From positions 1-11,474 of the forward strand of contig CBFDDH010000054.1 of the NCBI GenBank assembly GCA_965603515.1: 11,474 bases of DNA, read 5' to 3'. A program made the position numbers and the translations under genes. Below the pieces are notes generated by a model. That model saw only the letters and a program-made list of their open reading frames with translations, was not told the origin of the DNA and did no database searches. Positions 1-5,122 of the stretch are shown here, piece by piece. Within the stretch, counting starts at the first letter, position 1, and every line of letters begins with the position of its first letter. This DNA is from JAUVZL01 sp965603515 (GTDB taxonomy: Bacteria; Hydrothermota; Tepidihabitantia; SM23-42).

Positions 1-170
1 CCTTTGGTGGATGCGGGATGCTGAATTTTACAATCGCATCGCAAAACAGATGCGAAATGCTCAAGTTTCCAGCCAGATCAGAGATTTCAAGGATCATTAA
101 GGAAACCCCTTTCCACCTTTGGTGGATGCGGGATGCTGAATTTTACAATCGCATCGCAAAACAGATGCGA
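1..170. repeat. 55-bp direct repeat, two perfect copies at a 115-bp offset
   Basis: Positions 1-55 recur without a mismatch at 116-170. The 60 bp between the copies (56-115) is unique within the window. Each copy contains a 7-bp-stem hairpin, TCGCATC...GATGCGA (34-55 and 149-170). A further hairpin, CCACC-TTT-GGTGG, spans the start of the second copy (113-125). Because the window begins exactly with the repeat, the array may continue to the left. No coding sense is apparent; a reading frame across it also runs through the tRNA and is spurious. Confidence 0.9.
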
Positions 171-182
171 GTAAAATTCGCA

Positions 183-256
183 TACGCCCGGCGCGACTCG
201 AACGCGCAACCTGCGGAACCGGAATCCGCCGTTCTATCCAATTGAACTACGGGCGC
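183..256 (-). tRNA. tRNA-Arg (anticodon CCG)
   Basis: The minus strand folds into a complete 74-nt cloverleaf. The acceptor stem GCGCCCG pairs with CGGGCGT (G1-U72 wobble). The D-stem is GTTC/GAAC. The anticodon stem GCGGA/TCCGC encloses loop TTCCGGT, giving anticodon CCG at 220-222, which reads the arginine codon CGG. A 5-nt variable loop and T-stem GCGCG/CGCGC with loop TTCGAGT follow, then discriminator A at 183. The 3' CCA is not encoded. A good promoter lies upstream at 343-370, leaving a leader of about 80 nt. Confidence 0.96.
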
Positions 257-300
257 AAAGGTGGAGACCCCGAATCCTCCCTTTCAATTTCCTCTATTTT

Positions 301-334
301 TGTCTAGAATCTAGCATCTAATATCTAGTATCTA
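301..334 (-). repeat. degenerate 7-bp tandem repeat, about five units
   Basis: Read on the minus strand, five consecutive heptamers follow: TAGATAC, TAGATAT, TAGATGC, TAGATTC and TAGACA(A). The register is exact, with only positions 5-7 varying. The array lies in the predicted leader of the tRNA-Arg transcript, between promoter and tRNA. No function is evident. Confidence 0.75.
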
Positions 335-342
335 TTTGGTGT

Positions 343-370
343 ATTATAAAGGATTTCCAGTTTAAGTCAA
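343..370 (-). promoter_or_regulatory. sigma-70-type promoter of tRNA-Arg
   Basis: On the minus strand a -35 box TTGACT (365-370) is followed after 16 bp by a perfect -10 box TATAAT (343-348). The predicted start is near 336, about 80 nt before the tRNA 5' end at 256. Confidence 0.7.
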
Positions 371-423
371 TAAATTACCCAAGACTTCTAGCGTATTTCG
401 AAGTTTTGAAATGTGAGGCTCAG

Positions 424-463
424 AACCTCTGAACTTCTTAACCTCGTAACTTCTTAAGTTCAT
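424..463 (+). repeat. degenerate 8-bp tandem repeat, five units
   Basis: Five octamers in exact register: AACCTCTG, AACTTCTT, AACCTCGT, AACTTCTT and AAGTTCAT. The higher-order pattern is a 16-bp dimer. The array lies in the spacer upstream of the 54-aa gene, before its promoter. The rest of 257-550 holds the tRNA promoter and the 54-aa gene promoter, and I see no other gene there. Confidence 0.65.
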
Positions 464-487
464 CTCTTTCTACGTTCCCGATTATAC

Positions 488-515
488 TTGACAGAGATAA
501 GAAAATAAATATTAT
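488..515 (+). promoter_or_regulatory. sigma-70-type promoter of the 54-aa membrane protein gene
   Basis: A consensus -35 TTGACA (488-493) is separated by 16 bp from TATTAT (510-515), which matches 5 of 6 positions of TATAAT. An exact TATAAT also occurs at 519-524 but has no matching -35 at the right distance. Either choice gives a short leader containing the gene's Shine-Dalgarno. Confidence 0.6.
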
Positions 516-550
516 TATTATAATAAGAGCATAGAAATGGAGGTTTTTTC

Positions 551-715
551 ATGAAATGGATTCTAATTGCTTTGGCAATAGTCATTATAATATGGTTAGT
601 ATCGGTGTTGCTTCAAAAGAAAGAAAAGAAATCAAGGGAAGCATTGATCCGGCAACATCAAGAAGAGAAGAAAAAAGAAGCAGAAGCAAAAGAAAAAAGT
701 CCGTTCAAAGACTGA
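551..715 (+). CDS. 54-aa single-span membrane protein with charged tail
   Basis: An ATG preceded 7 nt upstream by a full Shine-Dalgarno GGAGG (539-543) opens a 54-codon frame ending in TGA. Residues about 3-21 are a continuous hydrophobic helix (MKWILIALAIVIIIWLVSVL). Residues 22-49 are very rich in Lys and Glu and probably form a soluble cytoplasmic helix. The layout is N-out/C-in by the positive-inside rule. It resembles the many small bitopic stress or division-linked proteins, but I recognise no family. It is convergent with the HD-GYP gene at 761, with a 45-bp gap. The promoter, Shine-Dalgarno and protein-like composition together make it a credible real gene despite its size. Confidence 0.7.
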   Translation: MKWILIALAIVIIIWLVSVLLQKKEKKSREALIRQHQEEKKKEAEAKEKSPFKD

Positions 716-760
716 TAATATACGACTTGACAGCGAAAATAGATTGGAAGAAGTTGGTGT

Positions 761-2050
761 TTATTGTCCTAAAGACGCAATAAATTTATCGACGATTTCT
801 TCATCGAGTTGAGAACCCTTTATTTTGTTTAATTCGTCGAGTGCGCACTCTTTATTCTTTGCTTTACGATACGGTCTTTCTGACCGAATCGCATCGTAGG
901 TGTCAGCAACGGCGAGTATCCTCGCTAACAAGGGGATCCCATCTTCTACTAGACCATCTGGATAACCCTTACCATCAATCCTTTCATGGTGAGCATAAAT
1001 GATGTCGAGTATTCCTTTAAACTCACTGACCGTACTTAGTATCTTCTTGCCGACTACTGGGTGCCTGAGGATGTACTCGCGTTCTTTTTTGCTCAGTGGT
1101 TTCTTTTTGTTCAATATGCCGTCAGGTATACTCATTTTTCCGATATCATGGAGTAAACAAGCCTGCTTGAGCAATTCTATTTCGCGCTCAGGGATATCTA
1201 AGGTATTAGCGATTCTAACTGCATAATCCATTACGCGCAGAGAATGCCCAGCCGTATAGTGGTCCTTAGCGTCCAATGTTTTAGCAATAAGTTGCACAAA
1301 TTCCACAAAGTCGCGAGTTGATTTAGCAGTCAGCCTTTCGACCTCTTGGCGTGTTTTCGTCAAACTGGTAAATACCCAGGAGTATTGGGATAGAAATACC
1401 CAGGCAAAGGAAACTGCGATAATGTAAATACCTAAGATATACGGACTCCTAAATCCAGGGATAAGCGGTCTGCCCATTAATACTCCAGCGACATTCAGAG
1501 ATGAGAGTAAAAATCCAAGAGCCACACCGATAATGAGTGGAGTCTGCCTTAATTGCTCAGGTATGGATTTACGCATTAGCACAGCTTTTACATAATAACC
1601 ACAAGTTATTATCAGAAGCAGAGCTATGAATAGAGGAAAGAGGGTTCCTTTTTCTACCTGCAAGACACTTAGATATGTAGCCGTTTGATTTTTGATGATA
1701 AGGTTAGTTAAACCGATAAACGCAAAGCAAATAAGTGTGATGGTTGCGAGAAGGGTCTTGGCTCTTTTACTGAGAGCTTTTCCAGTAAGGATTGCTGTAA
1801 ACACGGGAAACGTGTAGATGAAGCCAAAGATGGCAATATAGCTTATTTTACTCCAGAAGATCGCCTGAGCATGTCCTGAATTCAGTTCAATGTGGTATTC
1901 ACTGTATAACGTTAGGGAGCAGCACACAAAGAAAAGGACTGCATAAAGGAAGTTTTCATTGTCGCGGTTCTTAAAATATAGACAAGCAAGACATAGAGTC
2001 AGTAGTGTAACGGAAGATGCGAAGACCAAGGTGATTTCATTAAAGAACAT
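761..2050 (-). CDS. multi-spanning membrane HD-GYP domain protein (putative c-di-GMP phosphodiesterase)
   Basis: The protein has 429 aa. Residues about 5-225 contain roughly seven hydrophobic helices, resembling the 7TM sensor modules found at the N-terminus of some histidine kinases. A short coiled linker (about 228-245) leads to an HD-GYP domain (about 246-425). The metal-binding signature is complete: H269 in HYTAGHS, H301-D302 in LLHDIGK, H354-H355 and the GYP motif HHERIDGKGYP (354-364). HD-GYP proteins hydrolyse cyclic di-GMP, so this is probably a membrane sensor that lowers c-di-GMP. The ATG at 2050 is favoured because a promoter abuts it; there is no Shine-Dalgarno. It converges with the 54-aa gene. 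The ligand of the membrane module cannot be told from sequence. Confidence 0.93.
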   Translation of the reverse strand: MFFNEITLVFASSVTLLTLCLACLYFKNRDNENFLYAVLFFVCCSLTLYSEYHIELNSGHAQAIFWSKISYIAIFGFIYTFPVFTAILTGKALSKRAKTLLATITLICFAFIGLTNLIIKNQTATYLSVLQVEKGTLFPLFIALLLIITCGYYVKAVLMRKSIPEQLRQTPLIIGVALGFLLSSLNVAGVLMGRPLIPGFRSPYILGIYIIAVSFAWVFLSQYSWVFTSLTKTRQEVERLTAKSTRDFVEFVQLIAKTLDAKDHYTAGHSLRVMDYAVRIANTLDIPEREIELLKQACLLHDIGKMSIPDGILNKKKPLSKKEREYILRHPVVGKKILSTVSEFKGILDIIYAHHERIDGKGYPDGLVEDGIPLLARILAVADTYDAIRSERPYRKAKNKECALDELNKIKGSQLDEEIVDKFIASLGQ

Positions 2051-2059
2051 GATTAATAA

Positions 2060-2087
2060 AGAATACTGTTTTTTCTGATGGTGTCAA
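2060..2087 (-). promoter_or_regulatory. promoter of the membrane HD-GYP gene, nearly leaderless
   Basis: On the minus strand TTGACA (2082-2087) is followed after 16 bp by TATTCT (2060-2065; 4 of 6 matches to TATAAT). Only 9 nt separate the -10 box from the ATG at 2050, so transcription should start 0-3 nt before the start codon. No purine-rich ribosome site is present. Confidence 0.6.
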
Positions 2088-2144
2088 GTTATTATTCTGA
2101 AGATCTCGAAAATCGGTTTTTTAGAAAGGAACTTCTCGATGCCC

Positions 2145-2166
2145 CCGCACTTTTGCAAAAGTGCGG
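2145..2166. repeat. perfect 22-bp palindrome
   Basis: CCGCACTTTTG is followed directly by its reverse complement with no central spacer. It lies upstream of the HD-GYP gene promoter (about 60 bp beyond its -35) in a spacer without genes. It could be an operator or a mobile-repeat remnant; it lacks a T-tract, so it is not a typical terminator. Confidence 0.7.
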
Positions 2167-2226
2167 ACTTACTCGAAGAGTAAAGAATTACTGTTCCTCT
2201 CACCTTGTTCGAGACAGGCGAGCCTT

Positions 2227-2307
2227 GCCCCGTTAGAACTTGCCATAGAATTTTATATCCAATAAATCAATGAATTAGAACATACGGATATTTAGTTCTA
2301 ACGGGGC
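2227..2307. repeat. 81-bp element with 14-bp terminal inverted repeats (MITE-like)
   Basis: GCCCCGTTAGAACT (2227-2240) is exactly inverted at 2294-2307. The 53-bp interior is AT-rich and non-coding. The flanks share only TT on both sides, so no convincing target duplication is visible. The core TCTAACGGGG recurs once more at 10256-10265, showing that the motif is repeated in this genome. The element sits just before an orphan nuclease-domain fragment. The spacer 2051-2370 otherwise holds only the palindrome at 2145-2166 and the HD-GYP promoter. Confidence 0.5.
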
Positions 2308-2370
2308 TTGTTGTAAATCTCGTCGAAGATATCGAGGGCAGTGAGATGAGCATGGCGAGAGACCCCGTTC

Positions 2371-2685
2371 TTGGTAGAGACTTTAACTGATCCAGATCTG
2401 CGATCCCTGTTTTTCAAAGACGAGCGTGATGTGGTATGTAAAAATGAGGTTCCTATTTATTTTGAAGACAAAAACAGAGATGTGTCAGGTCAAATTGACC
2501 GATTGATTGTTGGCGCCAGGTATATTACTATAGTTGACTACAAAACCGGTGAGGAGGAGGTTAAGCACCAACAACAACTGAGGATCTATAAGAAGGGGAT
2601 AGAAAAGATTTACCCGGGAAGATGCATTGAAATAGCGCTGGTCTATCTGGATAAGGCTCGGGGCAAGAAAATAACCAGATTGTGA
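2371..2685 (+). pseudogene. orphan C-terminal PD-(D/E)XK nuclease domain of an AddA/RecB-type helicase-nuclease
   Basis: The frame reads 104 aa from a TTG (open back to 2350) and matches the C-terminal nuclease domain of AddA-like UvrD-family helicases, which process double-strand breaks. The catalytic signatures survive: an acidic motif before GQIDRL, the central VDYKTG motif (Asp and Lys) and QQQLRIYK. The end of the frame agrees with the natural C-terminus of such proteins. The helicase part, normally many hundreds of residues upstream, is missing, and 2051-2350 shows none of it. There is no ATG, Shine-Dalgarno or promoter. I therefore call it a truncated remnant left by a deletion or insertion at the repeat-rich boundary. 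A stand-alone nuclease domain is possible but less likely. Confidence 0.65.
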
Positions 2686-2703
2686 TCCGTGATCATCAAA
2701 AGA

Positions 2704-2736
2704 ACAGAAAACCGGATATAATAGCCGGCTTTCTGT
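2704..2736. terminator. hairpin between convergent genes, possible bidirectional terminator
   Basis: ACAGAAA (2704-2710) and CCGG (2712-2715) pair with CCGG (2725-2728) and TTTCTGT (2730-2736), with a single A-C mismatch and a 9-nt loop. It lies between the nuclease remnant and the convergent GAF/HD-GYP gene. Neither side carries a clear run of Ts beyond the stem, so intrinsic termination is only plausible. Confidence 0.4.
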
Positions 2737-2764
2737 GTGTTACATATGAGAAGGTATGAGTGCC

Positions 2765-3952
2765 TTAGCTTATATCTACGATCTTCTTGTCCCTCCTTGA
2801 ATTTTCTTTTATTCTAGAACCAATTGCATCAAGTGATAAGAAAATATCAACTATGCCAGGGTCTAGTTGCTGTCCAGCAACACGGGCTATTTCATCTCTG
2901 GCTTCTTTTTCACTGAGCGCATTACGGTAAGGACGATTACCGGTCATCGCTGAATACGCATCGCAGACCGCAAGTATCCTGGACTGCAAAGGGATTTGTT
3001 TAGCTTTCCTACCATTTGGATAGCCTGAGCCATCCCATTTTTCATGGTGGTGTAATATCCAGGTCCGGACTGTCCTTAGATTTGCTACTGGTTCGATTAT
3101 CTTAGCACTGTGGGTTGTGTGCATTTTGATGATCTTCCATTCTTCTTTTGTTAACTTACCATTTTTCTGCAGGATAGACTCGGGAACGATGATTTTACCG
3201 ACATCATGGAGCAATCCGGCGAATTCAATCAAATCTATATTTCTTTCAGATAATTGCAGTTCCTTAGCGATGATAATAGATAAATCTGCAACCTCGATAG
3301 AATGCCCTATGGTGTACGGGTCTCTTAGTTCAATTGCTCCAACAAGCGCGCGCACTGATTCAAAATTGATTTCCTGGATTCTTTCAATGAGTTGGGCGCG
3401 ATCTAGTAGCATACCTATTCTGTTATTTATAGCTTCCACGAGAGTCATCTCCTGTCTGGTGTAATTTCTTGACTTTCTTGAGTAGAGCATCAAAACGCCG
3501 GCTGGTACGCCACCTTTTGCCAGTATCAATGTGCTCAGATAAGCCAGGAAACCTTCATTCTGGATACACCCTATGAAACCTTCATTTTCATCATTTGATA
3601 TCTTCGAGATCATTAAAGGTTTTCTATTATCGATCACCGAGTTAATGAAACCATTATTCTCTAACTTGATATTTTTCTCGAAATCCTCGCTGAGATTATT
3701 AGATATAATTTCCTTTAAACCACGATGTCTATCTATTGTAAAAATCGCGGCAGCATCTGCTTTAAGCAATGATATAAGTTTATCAACGACAGCATTCATT
3801 ATACCCCTATGGCTTAGTCCAGAGAGTATGGAACGGTCAATATCGTATAATGAAAGCAGGTGTTGGTGGTTTTGCCGGGCATCTGATGCTAATTTGAATA
3901 TCACTGCTGCGCTTAACAATACTACAGTGATTGACATTAGATATATGTACAT
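2765..3952 (-). CDS. membrane-anchored GAF + HD-GYP protein (putative c-di-GMP phosphodiesterase)
   Basis: The protein has 395 aa from the ATG at 3952. A hydrophobic anchor spans residues about 3-22, a GAF domain about 40-185 and an HD-GYP domain about 195-365. The metal ligands are intact: H-D in LLHDVGK (249-250) and HHEKWDGSGYP (302-312). The predicted role is GAF-regulated hydrolysis of c-di-GMP. The frame is open to a TTG at 3988 (12 more residues). I prefer the ATG because the extra residues are polar and the TTG has no ribosome site. The gene lies 70 bp downstream of the 64-aa Sm-like gene on the same strand, so it should be reached by the sigma-54 promoter at 4247-4262. A weak promoter-like pair, TTGATC and TACAGA, lies just before the ATG (3960-3988). 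Confidence 0.9.
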   Translation of the reverse strand: MYIYLMSITVVLLSAAVIFKLASDARQNHQHLLSLYDIDRSILSGLSHRGIMNAVVDKLISLLKADAAAIFTIDRHRGLKEIISNNLSEDFEKNIKLENNGFINSVIDNRKPLMISKISNDENEGFIGCIQNEGFLAYLSTLILAKGGVPAGVLMLYSRKSRNYTRQEMTLVEAINNRIGMLLDRAQLIERIQEINFESVRALVGAIELRDPYTIGHSIEVADLSIIIAKELQLSERNIDLIEFAGLLHDVGKIIVPESILQKNGKLTKEEWKIIKMHTTHSAKIIEPVANLRTVRTWILHHHEKWDGSGYPNGRKAKQIPLQSRILAVCDAYSAMTGNRPYRNALSEKEARDEIARVAGQQLDPGIVDIFLSLDAIGSRIKENSRRDKKIVDIS

Positions 3953-4022
3953 GCTCTTATCTGTACAATGATTAGTTAAGTTGATCAATGCTTAAAGGAC
4001 CAACTAATCTGAATCAAGATGA

Positions 4023-4217
4023 TTAATCTGATAAGTGGCCTTTTTTCCGCCCCCATTCGCGGATCGATACAATACCGTGATTGTACAGACGCAGTTTATG
4101 ACTTGTCGGGTTACTTAGCAGATTGAGCACGACCATTTTCTCATCTTGGTAGGCGATTTCACCATGATATCTCGTGCCGTCGAGCATTTTGACTTCGTAT
4201 GTCTGTGCAGTTTTCAT
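4023..4217 (-). CDS. 64-aa Sm/Hfq-like small protein (copy A)
   Basis: A strong Shine-Dalgarno (AAGGAG, about 5 nt before the ATG) and a sigma-54 promoter precede this gene. The sequence has two motifs resembling the Sm fold. Residues 8-33 (EVKMLDGTRYHGEIAYQDEK then MVVLNL) follow the Sm1 pattern of Hfq: G, a Gly-preceded turn, Asp, then V-V-x-L. Residues 41-54 (KLRLYNHGIVSIRE) resemble Hfq's YKHAISTI Sm2 motif, including the Tyr-x-His. Residues 34-40 would be the variable loop. By analogy it may form a ring and bind RNA, but it is shorter than Hfq (about 70-100 aa) and this is inference from motif only. It is 37/64 identical to the gene at 4466-4660. The GAF/HD-GYP gene follows in the same direction. 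Confidence 0.8.
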   Translation of the reverse strand: MKTAQTYEVKMLDGTRYHGEIAYQDEKMVVLNLLSNPTSHKLRLYNHGIVSIREWGRKKGHLSD

Positions 4218-4246
4218 ATCACTCCTTTCTTATATACATATTGAAG

Positions 4247-4262
4247 AGCAAAATCTGTGCCA
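4247..4262 (-). promoter_or_regulatory. sigma-54 promoter of the copy-A / HD-GYP unit
   Basis: Minus-strand TGGCACAGATTTTGCT matches the sigma-54 consensus TGGCAC-N5-TTGC(A/T) at every defined position, with GG and GC exactly 10 bp apart. Transcription should start near 4236, leaving a leader of about 18 nt that holds the Shine-Dalgarno. Palindromic activator sites lie upstream at 4326-4342 and 4399-4415. Confidence 0.88.
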
Positions 4263-4325
4263 GAATGAGAAGTCTTGTGATTTAGGGTAATTCATGTATA
4301 CTGGAGTGGAAATCGTGCCTGAAAG

Positions 4326-4342
4326 TGTGTCAAAATGGCACA
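4326..4342. promoter_or_regulatory. palindromic upstream activator site 1
   Basis: TGTGTCAAAATGGCACA is one of five copies of the palindrome in this locus. Here the symmetry extends to a 12-bp perfect inverted repeat (CCTGAAAGTGTG at 4318-4329, inverted at 4339-4350). Its centre is about 98 bp upstream of the predicted sigma-54 start, the usual distance for enhancer-type sites. The likely binder is the Fis-type HTH of the adjacent regulator. Confidence 0.8.
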
Positions 4343-4398
4343 CTTTCAGGCAACTTTGCGCAAACGCTTGTGAATACTACGTTTACCGTAATCCTGAG

Positions 4399-4415
4399 TG
4401 TACCATTTTGGCACA
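4399..4415. promoter_or_regulatory. palindromic upstream activator site 2
   Basis: On the minus strand this reads TGTGCCAAAATGGTACA, in opposite orientation to site 1. The flanks extend the symmetry (AGTGT...ACACT, 4397-4417). Its centre is 73 bp, about seven helical turns, from site 1, so both sites would face the same side of the DNA. It lies between the stop of the copy-B gene and the copy-A promoter. Confidence 0.75.
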
Positions 4416-4465
4416 CTTAAACAAGAATTCCTGGTTAACAGCGCTAATTCAGCATAATCGTTGTT

Positions 4466-4660
4466 CTATTTGAGTGCATAGGCTCTTTGCCAACCCAGTT
4501 CTCGGATTGAGAGTATTCCATTGTAATAGAGGCGGAGTTTCTGCTCAACAGGATATCGTCTCAGCCTGAGCACGACCATTTTTTCATCCCGGTATGCAAT
4601 TTCACCCTGATACCTGGTGCCGTCAATCATTTTGATCTCATAAAGGTGCAATATTTTCAT
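4466..4660 (-). CDS. 64-aa Sm/Hfq-like small protein (copy B)
   Basis: This is a paralogue of the gene at 4023-4217: same length, no gaps and 37 of 64 residues identical. The Sm1-like segment (IKMIDGTRYQGEIAYRDEK, then MVVLRL) is nearly unchanged. In the Sm2-like segment the Tyr-x-His of copy A becomes Tyr-Tyr-Asn (KLRLYYNGILSIRE), so the two copies may differ in RNA contacts. The loop region is more basic (LRRYP). Its Shine-Dalgarno (AAGGGGG) directly follows the stop of the 67-aa gene, with 11 nt between genes, so translation is probably coupled. A role in RNA binding is inferred from motif resemblance only. Confidence 0.78.
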   Translation of the reverse strand: MKILHLYEIKMIDGTRYQGEIAYRDEKMVVLRLRRYPVEQKLRLYYNGILSIRELGWQRAYALK

Positions 4661-4671
4661 TATGCCCCCTT

Positions 4672-4875
4672 TTAGTCCTTTGGCGGTGGTGGGGGATTAT
4701 GAGGTACAAAGACCGTATCAGAATCAGCGTAGGCGACTGCCGGGCCAATGAAATCAAGGGCACTGCTGATTACAGGAGCATCGTCTTTTATGTTATTACT
4801 GACACTCTGGATAGCGATTCCAAACATGCTCACAAAGAGCAAGCTGATCACAATATAGGCGAAAAATTTCTTCAT
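4672..4875 (-). CDS. 67-aa secreted or membrane-anchored peptide with proline-rich tail
   Basis: A strong Shine-Dalgarno (AAAGGAG) sits 6 nt before the ATG, and a sigma-54 promoter lies 27 bp upstream. Residues 1-22 are a typical signal sequence: MKK followed by a hydrophobic helix. A polar stretch (24-34) and a second mildly hydrophobic stretch end in AVAYA-DSD (46-53), which looks like a signal-peptidase or other protease site. Cleavage there would release the 17-residue tail DSDTVFVPHNPPPPPKD. The shape, a small exported precursor with a short proline-rich C-terminus, recalls signalling peptides. No known family is recognised, and it could also stay anchored by its N-terminus. It is the first gene of a two-gene operon with the copy-B Sm-like gene. 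Confidence 0.75.
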   Translation of the reverse strand: MKKFFAYIVISLLFVSMFGIAIQSVSNNIKDDAPVISSALDFIGPAVAYADSDTVFVPHNPPPPPKD

Positions 4876-4901
4876 GTTATTCTCCTTTCAGTTTATTTAT
4901 A

Positions 4902-4917
4902 GGCAAAATCTATGCCA
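4902..4917 (-). promoter_or_regulatory. sigma-54 promoter of the peptide / copy-B operon
   Basis: Minus-strand TGGCATAGATTTTGCC keeps GG and GC 10 bp apart and fits TGGCAY-R-N4-TTGC. Only the base after GC departs from the preferred A/T. Transcription should begin near 4891, giving a leader of about 15 nt with the Shine-Dalgarno. Three activator palindromes lie upstream at 4981-4997, 5052-5068 and 5123-5139. Confidence 0.85.
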
Positions 4918-4980
4918 GAAAGAAAAATCTTATGATTTAAGGGAATTCATGAATGTTTGAGTGAAAAGAATTCCTGCAAG

Positions 4981-4997
4981 TGTGTCAAAATGATACA
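4981..4997. promoter_or_regulatory. palindromic upstream activator site 3
   Basis: TGTGTCAAAATGATACA has outer symmetry AAGTGT...ACACTT (4978-5000). It sits exactly as far from its sigma-54 promoter (78 bp from the GCAA of the -12 element to the site) as site 1 does from its own. Confidence 0.78.
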
Positions 4998-5051
4998 CTT
5001 CTAAACCCGATCGGGAGATGCTTATCTGTAGGGCACTTGCAGATTTGTCTA

Positions 5052-5068
5052 TGTGTCAGAATGACACA
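5052..5068. promoter_or_regulatory. palindromic upstream activator site 4
   Basis: TGTGTCAGAATGACACA is the most symmetrical copy: TATGTGTCA and its inverse TGACACATA around GAA (5050-5070). Its centre is 71 bp from site 3. Confidence 0.78.
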
Positions 5069-5122
5069 TATGAATGAGGAATTTGCAAAGCCTTGGATAT
5101 TAAGTGCTTATTTTATGGACTG

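Noticed and set aside
1..170. CRISPR array
   Set aside because: Only two copies, 55-bp units, one 60-bp spacer and no cas genes.
18..245. 75-aa open frame on the plus strand
   Set aside because: It runs through the 55-bp repeats and the tRNA-Arg gene; no ribosome site.
1..256. Integration site (att) at the tRNA-Arg 3' end
   Set aside because: The direct repeat does not include the tRNA 3' sequence and no integrase is present.
556..783. 75-aa open frame on the plus strand overlapping the 54-aa gene
   Set aside because: It is a shifted frame of 551-715, which has the Shine-Dalgarno and a coherent membrane helix.
3986..3988. TTG as start of the GAF/HD-GYP gene
   Set aside because: No Shine-Dalgarno and a polar 12-residue extension before the membrane helix; the ATG at 3952 fits better, though this is not proven.
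4318..4350. 12-bp inverted repeat as a rho-independent terminator
   Set aside because: No T-tract follows on either strand, and the core is one of five spaced copies, so activator site fits better.
4337..4353. Plus-strand sigma-54 promoter starting TGGCAC in site 1
   Set aside because: The GG-to-GC distance is one base too long and TTGC is absent; it is part of the palindrome.
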